DNA of 64,000 nt from Couchioplanes caeruleus (GCF_003751945.1 NZ_RJKL01000001.1:868001-932000), one strand, 5' to 3'; positions 25,577 to 34,289 are shown, counted from the first letter of the stretch. Program-made: numbers and translations. The notes: generated from the letters alone by a model not told the origin.

Positions 25577-26740
25577 GTGACTACTGACGGGGTCTTCTGG
25601 CAGGCCGATGGACATCTTGTTCTGATGGAACAGGCGCCCTACGACACCGAGTCTGTGCTGCAGCAGTTGCTCGCGTCGTACCCGGAGGTCATTGCTGGAC
25701 CGACGACCGAAGACGATGACGAGCCGCGGCTGCTGCTTGTCCGTCGGGAGGTGCCAGTGCCCAGCGCCGGTGGTGGAGGGAGAACGTGGAGCCTCGATCA
25801 TCTGTTCATTGACGCACAAGGCGTGCTGGTGCTGGTAGAGGTCAAACGATCAAGCGACACCCGCATCCGACGGGAATACGTCGGCCAAATGCTCGACTAT
25901 GCGGCCAACGCAGTCAGATACTGGCCGCTCGCGGACCTTAGGCATTGGCTGCAGCAGAGGGCGGAGGAACGAAGCAGCGAGATGGGGGAACTGCTCACCG
26001 AGGAGAACCTGCTCTCGGAGCTGCGGCCGGACGTGGATCCCGACGAGTTCTGGAAGGCAGTGGAGACTAACCTGAGCGCCGGGCGAATCCGCATGTTGTT
26101 CGTCGCCGACGAGCTGCCGGATGAACTCGTGCGCATCATCGAGTTCCTCAACGAGCAGATGAACCCTGCCGAGGTGCTCGGTGTCGAAGTACGCAAGCAC
26201 ATCGGCGACGAACACACCGTATACGTCCGGACCGTTAGAGGGCGCACGACGGCTGCCGTCACCGTGAAGACGCGTGAGCTCGGGCCTCGGTGGGAGCGGG
26301 AGTCGTTCCTGGACACCGCATCCAAGCGCTGCCCAGACGCCGAGGTAGCACTCATGCGCCGACTACTCGACGACGTCGACCAACGCGGCGGTCAAGTTTG
26401 CGGGGGCCGAGGCGCCAAGATGCCCAACGTCAACGGGCGGTACCCGCTCGCCGGTAAGTTGAGTCCGGTCTGGCAGCTCAGTACCAGCAGCGACCGTCCC
26501 GGCACGAACGCGTGGCTGCGATTCCGCCTCGACGGCATTGTGCGAAGGCTGGGGGCAGCGCGCGTTGACCGTGCCGCAAAGGCATTGGAGACGATTCCCG
26601 CGCTCGCCCCGAGGATTGCGGCCGCGCGTGAGAAGGAGTGGCGAGCCTGGCCGCCGTTGTATCTCAACGAGGTCGTCTCCAGCGAGCATCACACCCAGTC
26701 TGTCTTCGACGCGATAGGCGATCTAGTCGCTGATAATTGA
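25577..26740 (+). CDS. PD-(D/E)XK nuclease-like protein downstream of DISARM
   Basis: The 387-residue protein shows a PD-(D/E)XK core: Asp74 (SLDHLFID), then Glu88-x-Lys90 (VLVEVKR), followed by helices with RREYVGQMLDYAANA. This resembles endonucleases of the NucS/DUF91 type. The middle and C-terminal parts have no family I recognise. GAAAGGAT precedes the GTG start. It lies 110 bases after drmC with its own leader. It may be an accessory nuclease of the island rather than a DISARM subunit. Its TGA stop coincides with the target-site copy left of the IS5 element, so the insertion happened exactly at its end and did not truncate it. Confidence 0.75.
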   Translation: MTTDGVFWQADGHLVLMEQAPYDTESVLQQLLASYPEVIAGPTTEDDDEPRLLLVRREVPVPSAGGGGRTWSLDHLFIDAQGVLVLVEVKRSSDTRIRREYVGQMLDYAANAVRYWPLADLRHWLQQRAEERSSEMGELLTEENLLSELRPDVDPDEFWKAVETNLSAGRIRMLFVADELPDELVRIIEFLNEQMNPAEVLGVEVRKHIGDEHTVYVRTVRGRTTAAVTVKTRELGPRWERESFLDTASKRCPDAEVALMRRLLDDVDQRGGQVCGGRGAKMPNVNGRYPLAGKLSPVWQLSTSSDRPGTNAWLRFRLDGIVRRLGAARVDRAAKALETIPALAPRIAAAREKEWRAWPPLYLNEVVSSEHHTQSVFDAIGDLVADN

Positions 26741-26760
26741 GAGCGTGTTTGACATAGGCG

Positions 26761-27594
26761 TCAGTCGGGGGTGTCGGGCCAGCGCCAGCGGCGTTGTCGG
26801 GTGGCGGGGTGACCCCGATCGATGCGGTTCAGGATGCCGGCGATGGCGGCCCAGCGGATCAGGGCCTCTGAGGTGGTGGGGAGACGTTCGTAGTCGCGGG
26901 CCAAGCGGCGGTGGGCAACTAGCCAGGCCAGGGTCCGCTCGACGCACCAGCGGCGCGGGATGACGGCAAAGCCCCGCTGACCAGGCGCTTTGCGAACGAC
27001 GGCGACGGTGGTGCGCAGGACCTGGGCGGCCCAGTCGACCAGGCGGCCGGCGAAGTCGGCGTAGACGAAGCGGACTGGGCTGGCCAGATACGTCGTGAGG
27101 AGGATGGTCTTGGCGCCGTCGCGGTCTTGGACGCTGGCGGCGCACACCATGACGGTCATGAGCAGGCCGAGGGTGTCGGTGACGATGAACCGCTTACGGC
27201 CGTTGACCTTCTTCCCGGCGTCGTAGCCGCGTGACTCGCGTGCAACGGTGTCGGCGCCGCGAATCGACTGCGAGTCGATGATCGCAGCGCTCGGCTGCGC
27301 TGTTCGGCCTTGGGCGAGGCGGGCCTGTTCGCGTAGTCGGCTGAGGATCCGCTCGGTGACCCCGCGGGCGTTGAATCGCCCGAAGTGCCAGTACACCGTC
27401 TGCCAGGGCGGGAAGTCGATGGGCAAGTAGCGCCATGGGCAGCCGGTGCGGGTGACGTACAAGATCGCGTCGACGATCGCCCGCCGCGGGTGCTTCTCGG
27501 GCCGCCCGAACCACTTCGGTAGCGGCAGCATCGGCTCGATTAGCTCCCACTGCGCGTCGGTCAGGTCCGAGGGGTAACGCCGCTGTGGCTGCAT
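26761..27594 (-). CDS. IS5-family transposase
   Basis: The 277-residue protein begins MQPQRRYPSDLTDAQWELI, typical of IS5/IS427-type transposases in actinomycetes. It carries the DDE residues: Asp in AAIIDSQSIRG, Asp in VYADFAGRL, and Glu in RRWCVERTLAWL followed by the R-x-x-x-R region. The frame is complete, so the element may be active. It starts divergently from the HAD passenger gene and ends 20 bases from the left terminal repeat. Confidence 0.93.
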   Translation of the reverse strand: MQPQRRYPSDLTDAQWELIEPMLPLPKWFGRPEKHPRRAIVDAILYVTRTGCPWRYLPIDFPPWQTVYWHFGRFNARGVTERILSRLREQARLAQGRTAQPSAAIIDSQSIRGADTVARESRGYDAGKKVNGRKRFIVTDTLGLLMTVMVCAASVQDRDGAKTILLTTYLASPVRFVYADFAGRLVDWAAQVLRTTVAVVRKAPGQRGFAVIPRRWCVERTLAWLVAHRRLARDYERLPTTSEALIRWAAIAGILNRIDRGHPATRQRRWRWPDTPD

Positions 27595-27677
27595 CCACCG
27601 ACCCTGGACCGATCAGCACCGATCGACGACATCGAGCGGCCGCGTCCGCGCCAGCACACCATCGTTACCCTGCAGCC

Positions 27678-28187
27678 ATGCCTGCTCCTGCCCATCGCCC
27701 GGTGCTGTTCCTCGACGTTGATGGACCCCTCATCCCGTTCGGGGCCCCACCGTCGCGCTCCGTGGGGCGCGCAGGAGACCAGGCGCAGCCGCGACTTCCC
27801 CAGGTAACCGGAAACCCCTTGCTGGATAGGCTTGACCCACGACACGGATCACGGTTGTCGGCGCTGCCGTGTGAGCTGGTCTGGGCTACGACGTGGATGA
27901 GCGACGCGAACGACGTGATCGCCCCCGCGCTCGGCCTGCCCGCGTTGCCGGTTGTGGACTGGCCCGATGAGGACGAGGACGGCCCGCTGCACTGGAAAAC
28001 GCGCGCACTGGTCGGCTGGGCCGCCGGACGCCCGTTCGTCTGGATCGATGACGAGATCACCGATGCCGACCGTGCCTGGGTATCAGTGCACCATCAAGGC
28101 CACGCCCTCCTCCATCGCGTGGATCCACGCTGCGGCCTCACGGACGCGGACTTCGCCGTCATCGCCGACTGGCTGGCGCAGCTATAA
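27678..28187 (+). CDS. HAD-domain hydrolase carried by the IS element
   Basis: The 169-residue protein shows HAD motif I (VLFLDVDGPL, Asp13 and Asp15), motif II in VWATTWM and motif IV in FVWIDDEIT. It lacks a large cap domain, so it is a small HAD phosphatase-type protein. The frame extends upstream to 27585 into the divergent transposase, but ATG 27678 starts right before the first conserved strand. It lies between the terminal repeats of the IS5 element. Passenger HAD genes are not needed for transposition, so it may give the host or the element an unknown advantage. Substrate unknown. Confidence 0.8.
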   Translation: MPAPAHRPVLFLDVDGPLIPFGAPPSRSVGRAGDQAQPRLPQVTGNPLLDRLDPRHGSRLSALPCELVWATTWMSDANDVIAPALGLPALPVVDWPDEDEDGPLHWKTRALVGWAAGRPFVWIDDEITDADRAWVSVHHQGHALLHRVDPRCGLTDADFAVIADWLAQL

Positions 28188-28251
28188 CCCAGCCAGCCGT
28201 CACCACCATCACGACAGCGCCGACATGGCGGTCTTCTCAAACACGCTCTGA

Positions 28252-29111
28252 CTGGACGTTTGAATCGGATTAGCGATGGTAAGGCCAGCTTCGCGTATCG
28301 AGTGCGGCAGCCTGCAGTGCTCGATTTGCCATAGTTTCAACGTTAGCGGGCAATTTGATAATAGCCGTTTGGACACCTTCGGTAACGGTAAGCGTGTTTG
28401 ATTCGTTTATGCCATGGCTTGTGGGTCATCCAGCCTTGCAGCGGACGTTCGCCGGGCGCTGTATCTCCCAACCGGAGGCCACGAAACCCCGCAAATCGCC
28501 TCGAAAAGGCAAACATGAATCAGAATGAGACGCCCTCTGAGACATGGCCACCGACCATGGTAAGAGACACCTCGCACTGCGGGCCGCAGGGTCTAGAGCG
28601 GGGGTTGGCGCTTGAGGATCTCCGGCGGCCTGGCGCATCAGTGCGCGGACCGTGCTGCCGTTGTCCCGGGAGGGCAAGCCCGCTGCTCCCAAAGTGAAGT
28701 CGGCCGCAGAAACTCCAAGCCGAATATGCAACCGATGCGGTAGGTTTCTTCAAGCCATCAGGGAAACATCCACGCAGAAGACTCTGTTCAGGATGCTTTG
28801 AGCAGCCGGACACATCGGTTCCGAGCATCTCTGGTGGTCTCCCGACGCTCGGCAAGGCCGTTAGCGATACGCGCCGGCCGATCTTCGCCGAAGGCAACAG
28901 AATTACCGGCTCCGGTCGAAGACCGCTCACGCTTCTCGGCCATGTGCGGAGACTGACTCTGCGTCCGCGCCGAGCAGAGACTCGGTCGCGGAATTACCCC
29001 AGTTCGTCACGAACCGTAGTCGCCCGGCCTCGACGATGCCGTTGGGCGAGCCAGAGCTCGTTCGGAACCGAGCCCAATACCGCGGTGGCACCGTCGATGA
29101 CGATTTCGCTG
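28252..29111. other. gene-free segment between the IS element and the recombinase
   Basis: Parts of this 860-base stretch look less GC-rich than their neighbours, for example around 28250-28400. No frame is convincing; a 60-codon frame starting with ATG at 28515 has a weak AAAGG site and no family. It contains a lone IS-end-like sequence at 28391. It looks like a decayed or flanking piece of the integrated element. Confidence 0.5.
28391..28401 (+). repeat. solo copy of the IS5 terminal repeat (11 of 12 bases)
   Basis: AGCGTGTTTGA lies 143 bases beyond the right end of the IS5 element, in the orientation of its left repeat. It may be the leftover end of an earlier insertion or an alternative end. 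Confidence 0.4.
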
Positions 29112-30818
29112 TCAGGCTGCTGCTCCCGTGGGGTTGTGGTATCGATCGCCCCTCGGACACCACACAGGTACACGGTCGATCTCTTTCGACCTGACCTCCG
29201 CGAGCACCGTTTCGGTGCCGGGACGGTAGATCATCTGCAAGCCAATCCGGGTGTAGATCTCTGCCCGATCCTGCCGCTCCGCCCTCCTGAGCAGGCCCAG
29301 CAACCCGCCGAACGCCTCCACTATCGCGGCGATCTGCTGTTCGGTCATCCGTTCCGGTGGCACCTGCGTGAGGCCAAGCCTTGCCTGTGCCGCCTTCTTG
29401 ATCGCCGTCGTCTCCGAGATCCAGCCGGCGACAAGGGCGGGGTCGCCTCCCGCGTCGAGCGTGGCCCGATATCGCACGGTCTTGGCGTCACACTCGGCGA
29501 TGGTGGTCCGGAGCCTCGGTGCCTCGTCGTCTTTCTGATGCTCGGCGAGCGCAGCGCGGTGGCTGGCGTCGGCGATGCGACGCAGGGTGTCGGGTAGACG
29601 TGCCTGGCCGAGTTCCTCGGAGAGGAAGCGGTCCACGGGATCGGTGATTGACTCCTGCCGCACGTACAGGACCGGCGGATGCGCGATCTCGTGCTGGCGG
29701 ACGTAGTCGCGTGATGCCTTGCATCGGTAGTAGATGCGTCCGTGGTTGACGCTACCTGCCATCACCCGCCCGCAGAGTGCGCATCGCAGCAGGCCGCGGA
29801 ACAGGTAGGGGTGCCGGCTGCGACGTGGTGCCTTGCCCGCATCGCCGCGGGTGCCGCGCGCCTTCACCGTCTGCTGCGCTCGCTCGAAGACGTCGGTGCT
29901 GATAAGCGGCGTGTGCGCCTCGGTGTTTGACCAGACCCATTCGCTCGGGTGGTTCCAGCGGTGGCGTGCTTCATGGCCGAGAGCGACGTCATCCACGTCG
30001 ATCAGGACCTCATCGGTGCGGGCGCGGTTCCACACCTGCCGGCCGGTGTACCGGGGGTTCTGCAGGATCGCGCGGATGGCCGTGGTCTCCCACACCTCAG
30101 TCCGACGATGCGGATTACGCCCGCGGTCATAGGCCGACGGGCACGGGATGCCGTCCTGGGTCAGACCTCGCGCGATCGACGTCATGCCCCGCCCGGCGAT
30201 GTACTCGACGAAGATCCGCTCGACCACCGGAGCGGTGATCGGGTCGGGTTCGAGTTTGTGGAGTCGCTTGCCCTCGCCGGCCTTGCCTGGGTTGGGGTGC
30301 GGACCGGCGTCGGTGAGCCGGTAGCCATAGGGTGGCCGTCCGCCGAGATAGCGGCCTTCCAACTCGGTTTGCGCCTTCATCGCCGACCGGACGCGAATCT
30401 TGATGCGGTTGCGCTCGCCTTTGCTCATGCCGCCGTAGAGCGCCATGACGAGATCGTGGGCGTCGGAGCCAGGGTCGACGGCACCGCCGACCTCGGGCAC
30501 CCAGAGGCCGACGCCGTAGTGGATGAAGATCGGGAACGTCATGCCGAACTGGCTGCCGTAGAAGGCGCGCTGCGGCTCGCCGATGACCACGGCGTCGAAG
30601 TCGCGGCTCGGGCTCTTGATCGTGTCGAGCAGCCGGAGCGCTTCTGGCCGCCGTTTCCATGGCAGCGAGCGGGACAAGCCGATGTCGAAGAACTCCGCGA
30701 CGATCCCGCCACCGGCTGGCTCGATCAGGCTGCGAGCGCGGGAAAGCTGCCAGGCTTTCGATGCCTGCGGGTCCTGCTGGTCCTCGGTGGATACGCGTCC
30801 GTAGAAGGCGAACCTCAT
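29112..30818 (-). CDS. large serine recombinase (integrase)
   Basis: The 568-residue protein begins MRFAFYGRVSTEDQQDP with the nucleophile Ser10 in the resolvase catalytic domain. Next comes the recombinase domain (GGRPPYGYRL ... NPRYTGRQVWNR), a zinc ribbon (CALCGRVMAG ... RCKASRDY) and a coiled-coil C-terminus. This is the architecture of phage and ICE integrases. Its ATG overlaps the small upstream gene (ATGA). A frame extending further upstream lacks conserved residues. The last codons read WCPRGD because the gene end overlaps a tRNA 3'-end-like sequence at 29149, the probable attachment site. It is the likely integrase of the conjugative element to its right. Confidence 0.93.
   Translation of the reverse strand: MRFAFYGRVSTEDQQDPQASKAWQLSRARSLIEPAGGGIVAEFFDIGLSRSLPWKRRPEALRLLDTIKSPSRDFDAVVIGEPQRAFYGSQFGMTFPIFIHYGVGLWVPEVGGAVDPGSDAHDLVMALYGGMSKGERNRIKIRVRSAMKAQTELEGRYLGGRPPYGYRLTDAGPHPNPGKAGEGKRLHKLEPDPITAPVVERIFVEYIAGRGMTSIARGLTQDGIPCPSAYDRGRNPHRRTEVWETTAIRAILQNPRYTGRQVWNRARTDEVLIDVDDVALGHEARHRWNHPSEWVWSNTEAHTPLISTDVFERAQQTVKARGTRGDAGKAPRRSRHPYLFRGLLRCALCGRVMAGSVNHGRIYYRCKASRDYVRQHEIAHPPVLYVRQESITDPVDRFLSEELGQARLPDTLRRIADASHRAALAEHQKDDEAPRLRTTIAECDAKTVRYRATLDAGGDPALVAGWISETTAIKKAAQARLGLTQVPPERMTEQQIAAIVEAFGGLLGLLRRAERQDRAEIYTRIGLQMIYRPGTETVLAEVRSKEIDRVPVWCPRGDRYHNPTGAAA
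29149..29164. other. attachment-site-like relic A (tRNA 3'-end sequence)
   Basis: CCCCTCGGACACCACA matches 16 of 16 bases at site C (60641-60658 region), and its core CCTCGGACACCA recurs at site B (55226). The core has the form of a tRNA acceptor 3' strand, discriminator A and CCA. It lies within the last codons of the recombinase gene. Confidence 0.5.
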
Positions 30819-30988
30819 GTTTGCCGAGTCTTCCGGGCGCGGTCGATGATGCGCCACAGCGCATCGGCGGCGGCATCCGTGAGCGGGACTTCTAGGGACG
30901 TCTTGAGCTGGCCATTCTCGATTTCCAGCGTCTTGCTTGTTCGTATGCTGCGACTTCTCCCCTCTCCAGGCGGACCGTTGGTGGTCAT
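30815..30988 (-). CDS. small protein coupled to the recombinase, excisionase candidate
   Basis: The 57-residue protein begins MTTNGPPGEGRSRSIRTSK and ends in a helix with ALWRIIDRARKT. GGAGG stands eight bases before the ATG at 30988, and the stop overlaps the recombinase start (ATGA). A position just upstream of an integrase, and the small basic character, fit an excision or directionality factor, but no helix-turn-helix family is recognised. Confidence 0.6.
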   Translation of the reverse strand: MTTNGPPGEGRSRSIRTSKTLEIENGQLKTSLEVPLTDAAADALWRIIDRARKTRQT

Positions 30989-31017
30989 CGCGAGCCTCCT
31001 TCCTGCCAGGCAGTGGG

Positions 31018-31100
31018 TGTCCGCACGGTCGTCCGTCCGTCGTCCGTCCGCGCGCTGATCTGCGCAGACGCGCGCGAGCGGACGGACGTCCGCGCGGACG
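31018..31100. repeat. GTCCG-rich inverted and direct repeats, candidate transfer locus
   Basis: GTCCG recurs about six times and its complement CGGAC several times. CGTCCGTCCG on the left and CGGACGGACG on the right form an inverted repeat around CGCGC tracts. It is positioned between the FtsK/Tra gene and the integrase module. In actinomycete elements the Tra translocase binds short repeated clt sequences near its own gene. This could be such a site or a terminator. Confidence 0.4.
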
Positions 31101-31107
31101 ATCGGGG

Positions 31108-32850
31108 TCAGGCCCGCCAACGTCCGCGGGTGACCTGACGGGCATCTCCGGCGGCAGCAAGCGCCTGGAGCCGGTCGTAGACCCAGGTGCGTCGCATGCC
31201 GGTGGCGTCGATGAGTTCCGGGACGGTCAGACCGTCGTCGGGCGCGTGAGCGAGTGCGGTCAGGAGCGCTTGCTCGGGGTCGTCGGCGATCGTCGTCGGC
31301 GGTTCGAGGGCGCGCGGCTGGTGCTCGATCGCTGCCCTGGACAGCGGGTCGAGATCGGGTCTCTGGTCGGCGTAGCGGGCGGCGGTCTCCCGCACGTGTT
31401 CATCCGTGACGAGGTAGCCGCGGGCGCGGCGCGGTTGGTTGTGGCCGTCCGCCAGGACGTAGAACTTGCCCGGACCGTCGAGCGTGTGGGCATGCCAGCC
31501 GGCGGCGAGCATCCCCTTGTCCAGGATGAGGTCGACGTCGCGGCGTTCCCGCACGCGCAGGCAGACCCGAACGCTCATCTGCGAGCGCAGCGCTCCCCCA
31601 CCCATGGCCTTCTGCGTCGGCCGCTGGGTAGCGGTGAGCAGGTCGACGGCGACCGCCCGGCCGCGGCGCGCGATCGATTCGGCATGACCGACGGCAGCCG
31701 GCGCCGTGTCGGCGAGTTCGGCATACTCGTCGATCACAATGACCAGCGCCGGTGCGGTCGGCGTGGGCTCCCAGACGCGAGTGTTGTCGCGGCCGGACGC
31801 GTGCGCCCGTGCATCGAGGATGGCGACAGCGTCAGCGAGCAGTTGCGTCGCCTCCGCCGAGGTGGTCGCGAGCCGGGCAAGACATGACGACCACGGCCGC
31901 AGTTCCATGCCGCCTTTGAGGTCGATGCCCCACAGGACGACGTCGGAGCAAGCGGCGAGGTTGCCGAGGACGACGTTCAGCACGCCGCTCTTGCCTGAGT
32001 CGGTGGTGCCACCGATGAGCACGTGCCGTCGCAGCAGTGGAACCCGGACGGTTGTCGCGTCCTCGAAGACGCCGAGTTCGATCGGATCGGCCAGCGATCG
32101 AGCGGACGGGCCGGGCCATGGGATGGCGCCGGCGTGCGGGTCGATCGCGACGACCCGCATCGTGCAGCGGCCGGCGTGTGCCGGGTCCTGCTCGACGCGG
32201 ACCGCCCCGGGTCGCGTACCCAAAGCTGATTCGATGGCCGGCACCCGGGCGATGACGTCGGCGACGCTATGTCCCGGCCGTAGTTTCATTCGGGCTCGCC
32301 AGCCCCAGGTGTCCACGACGGCGGACATGACCCGAGAGCCGTCGAGGCCGATCGCCTCGGCGAGGTCCGGCCAGGCACGGACGACGCGGTCCACCCGGAC
32401 GCGTGCACGGCGCCGCCGGTGCGCCCACCACGGCACCCCGAGAACCACCACGGCCGACAACAGGGCTGTAGGCAGCGGACCACGGCCGGGGCCGATTGCC
32501 GTCGCGGCGGCGAGCCAACCTCCCGCGACCACGGTCACTGATGCCGCATACGCGCGTTCTTCAAGCCGGATGAGTCCCCAAGGCCACCCGCGCAGTCCGG
32601 CCGCAAGGGCCGCCAGCGTCGCCAGGACCGCGACCATCGGCCATGCGCCGGGTTGCTTGTGGTGCAGCAGGAGTCCGGCGACCTCGAGGACGAGTCCGGA
32701 CGTGATCGGGGCGAGTCCGGACCGATACCGGAATAGGGCGCGCCCTATCGCGGCCAAGCCGGCAATGAGGAGCGGTTCATCCGGTACGAGCAGGAGCGGT
32801 TGCGGGTTGCGGCGGCTCCAGCGACGGTGCCGACGTCCGTAGGCCCTCAT
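31108..32850 (-). CDS. FtsK/SpoIIIE-type conjugative DNA translocase (Tra-like)
   Basis: The 580-residue protein has N-terminal membrane segments (residues 25-130), then an FtsK ATPase domain. Its Walker A is GGTTDSGKS with Lys287, and its Walker B region is LVIVIDEYAEL. A RecA-like segment follows (LLTATQRPTQKAMG). The last 60 residues form a winged-helix-like domain (LTVPELIDATGMRRTWVYDRLQAL), as expected for recognition of clt repeats. Such proteins alone transfer double-stranded DNA between mycelial cells in AICEs. ATG at 32850 overlaps the previous stop (ATGA). Confidence 0.92.
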   Translation of the reverse strand: MRAYGRRHRRWSRRNPQPLLLVPDEPLLIAGLAAIGRALFRYRSGLAPITSGLVLEVAGLLLHHKQPGAWPMVAVLATLAALAAGLRGWPWGLIRLEERAYAASVTVVAGGWLAAATAIGPGRGPLPTALLSAVVVLGVPWWAHRRRRARVRVDRVVRAWPDLAEAIGLDGSRVMSAVVDTWGWRARMKLRPGHSVADVIARVPAIESALGTRPGAVRVEQDPAHAGRCTMRVVAIDPHAGAIPWPGPSARSLADPIELGVFEDATTVRVPLLRRHVLIGGTTDSGKSGVLNVVLGNLAACSDVVLWGIDLKGGMELRPWSSCLARLATTSAEATQLLADAVAILDARAHASGRDNTRVWEPTPTAPALVIVIDEYAELADTAPAAVGHAESIARRGRAVAVDLLTATQRPTQKAMGGGALRSQMSVRVCLRVRERRDVDLILDKGMLAAGWHAHTLDGPGKFYVLADGHNQPRRARGYLVTDEHVRETAARYADQRPDLDPLSRAAIEHQPRALEPPTTIADDPEQALLTALAHAPDDGLTVPELIDATGMRRTWVYDRLQALAAAGDARQVTRGRWRA

Positions 32851-33167
32851 TCGGCGAGGCCGGTATCGGTGGGTGGTGTGAAGGCCCGATGCTCGGCAAC
32901 CGCATCACGGAGATAGGTCAGCGGGTCGGACTCGCCGTCGTGGTCGGCGGCCAAAGTACCGCGGGCGGCGGCGAGGAGGTTGGCGAAGTCCCACCGGGTA
33001 CGGCTCAGGAGCCAGGCGAGACGGTCGATCTCGGCGAGCAGGAGAGGGATGTCAGCGATGGCAGTCCAAGCCGCAAGCGGCGTCGGCCGCAGGCGGACGG
33101 CGTGCAGGTGGATGAGAACGGCCTCCTTGTCGACGGTCGGGCGCGGGATACGCGGATCGGTAGTCAT
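32847..33167 (-). CDS. hypothetical protein of the conjugation operon
   Basis: The 106-residue protein begins MTTDPRIPRPTVDKEAV and is mostly helical (LLLAEIDRLAWLLSRTRWDFANLLAAARGTL). It has no known domain. Both ends overlap neighbours by ATGA, so it is certainly co-translated with the membrane protein before it and the translocase after it. Confidence 0.8.
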   Translation of the reverse strand: MTTDPRIPRPTVDKEAVLIHLHAVRLRPTPLAAWTAIADIPLLLAEIDRLAWLLSRTRWDFANLLAAARGTLAADHDGESDPLTYLRDAVAEHRAFTPPTDTGLAE

Positions 33168-33793
33168 GAGCGGGAAGGAGCCTCCTTTCGGTCGGTGTTC
33201 TCTGCGGCGAGTTGGCGCCGCAGCTCGGTCGCCTTGGGTCCGGCGATGCGAAGCGCCGAGCGCAAGCCGTCTCGGCTGATCGGGCGTCCGCCGTGCAAGG
33301 CGCGGTGCCGGGCGTCGGCTTCGCGGGCGGCGTTCAGGAGGGCGGCATCGGTACGCCGGGGCCGGACTCCGGTACGGATCTCGGTCCGGTCCTCTGGAAC
33401 GGAGACGATGGTTCTCAGCGCGTGGAGGTGTGCGGTCAGTCCGAGGACGGCAGCCGGTACAGCGCCGACGAGGACGACGATCGGCCAGGAGATCGCGACG
33501 AGGCCGACGGCGACGAGGTGGTATCCGGCGTTGCCGACGATGCTCGTCACAATCGCGCCGATCGCGTTGGCGCGAGCGAACCTCCGGGCTCGGCTGCTGC
33601 CGACCGTCCCGGTGAGCCACACCCGGGTCGAGGTCATCGCATATGCGTCGATGGTGACCGGCAGCAGCCACGCGAGCCGGTCCGGCCAGCCGGCGACGTG
33701 AGCCAGGCCCCGGAGTCCGGCGAAGCTCGCCACCGCGGCGGAGACAGCGGCAACCGTCATGCCGACGATCACCCACCAGTCGCGGTGCCTCAC
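33164..33793 (-). CDS. DUF2637/SpdB2-like membrane protein
   Basis: The 209-residue protein has four or five membrane segments in its first 130 residues (VIVGMTVAAVSAAVASFAG, LAWLLPVTIDAYAM, IVTSIVGNAGYHLVAVG). A basic cytoplasmic tail with a helix-turn-helix-like segment follows (ISRDGLRSALRIAGPKATELRRQLA). This is DUF2637, found next to Tra in AICEs and conjugative plasmids and linked to plasmid spread. The GTG start at 33793 follows the previous stop by one base. Confidence 0.85.
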   Translation of the reverse strand: MRHRDWWVIVGMTVAAVSAAVASFAGLRGLAHVAGWPDRLAWLLPVTIDAYAMTSTRVWLTGTVGSSRARRFARANAIGAIVTSIVGNAGYHLVAVGLVAISWPIVVLVGAVPAAVLGLTAHLHALRTIVSVPEDRTEIRTGVRPRRTDAALLNAAREADARHRALHGGRPISRDGLRSALRIAGPKATELRRQLAAENTDRKEAPSRS

Positions 33794-33794
33794 C

Positions 33795-33989
33795 TCAGAG
33801 GACCAGGCCGGCGATGAACCGGGCCAGGGCGCGGAGCCCGTTGCCGACCTCCGGCCCGATGGACGATGAGGAGAGGTAGTAGCCGAAGGCTGCGCAGATG
33901 GCGGCCTGCCAGAGCGGCAGGCGGGCGTAACGCCAGAGCAGGTAGACGAAGACGCCGAGCAGGACGACGGCGGATACGGCGATCGTCAT
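33795..33989 (-). CDS. small SpdB3-like membrane protein
   Basis: The 64-residue protein has two hydrophobic segments (IAVSAVVLLGVFVYLL and LWQAAICAAFGYYLSS) separated by RYARLP. The start overlaps the stop of the zinc-finger gene (ATGA). Small membrane proteins of this size are usual in spd operons that promote spread of conjugative elements. Assignment by size, topology and place, not by a domain hit. Confidence 0.75.
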   Translation of the reverse strand: MTIAVSAVVLLGVFVYLLWRYARLPLWQAAICAAFGYYLSSSSIGPEVGNGLRALARFIAGLVL

Positions 33990-34189
33990 TCGTCGCCACC
34001 GTCCCGGCTCCGTCGGGCTCGACGCGTACGGATGGCTCGGTCTGCTCCTCCGTGACTGCCGCGAGCCTGATGCCGGCGAGTCCAGCGGGAGCGGGCGACG
34101 CACTTGCGGCACAGGGTCGGGTGCCCCGCGCTGAGCTGCGCCCCGCACGGGCAGGTCGGGACCTCGTTCGTGAAGTGCTGGGTGTCCAT
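33986..34189 (-). CDS. small zinc-ribbon protein, first gene of the conjugation operon
   Basis: The 67-residue protein has CPCGAQL and CRKC, a four-cysteine zinc ribbon, followed by a very basic tail. AGAGGAG precedes the ATG at 34189 by eight bases. It begins the transfer operon that runs to the recombinase. Function unknown; DNA binding is possible from the basic tail. Confidence 0.75.
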   Translation of the reverse strand: MDTQHFTNEVPTCPCGAQLSAGHPTLCRKCVARSRWTRRHQARGSHGGADRAIRTRRARRSRDGGDE

Positions 34190-34289
34190 TGCTGATCTCC
34201 TCTCGGGCCGGCGATGCGTGACCCGCATCGATGCCTCCGAGAGTGCGATTTGAGGACGGGACGTGATCAGGTCATGGCTGGACGTGTCC

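Larger units (their letters stand above)
26741..28248. mobile_element. IS5-family insertion sequence with HAD passenger gene, 1,508 bp
   Basis: Perfect 12-bp terminal inverted repeats, GAGCGTGTTTGA at 26741-26752 and TCAAACACGCTC at 28237-28248, bound the element. TGA flanks both ends (26738-26740 and 28249-28251), a 3-bp target duplication. Inside are a transposase on the minus strand and a divergent HAD-hydrolase gene. No closer right-end repeat exists between the transposase start and the HAD gene, so the passenger belongs to the mobile unit. Confidence 0.82.
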
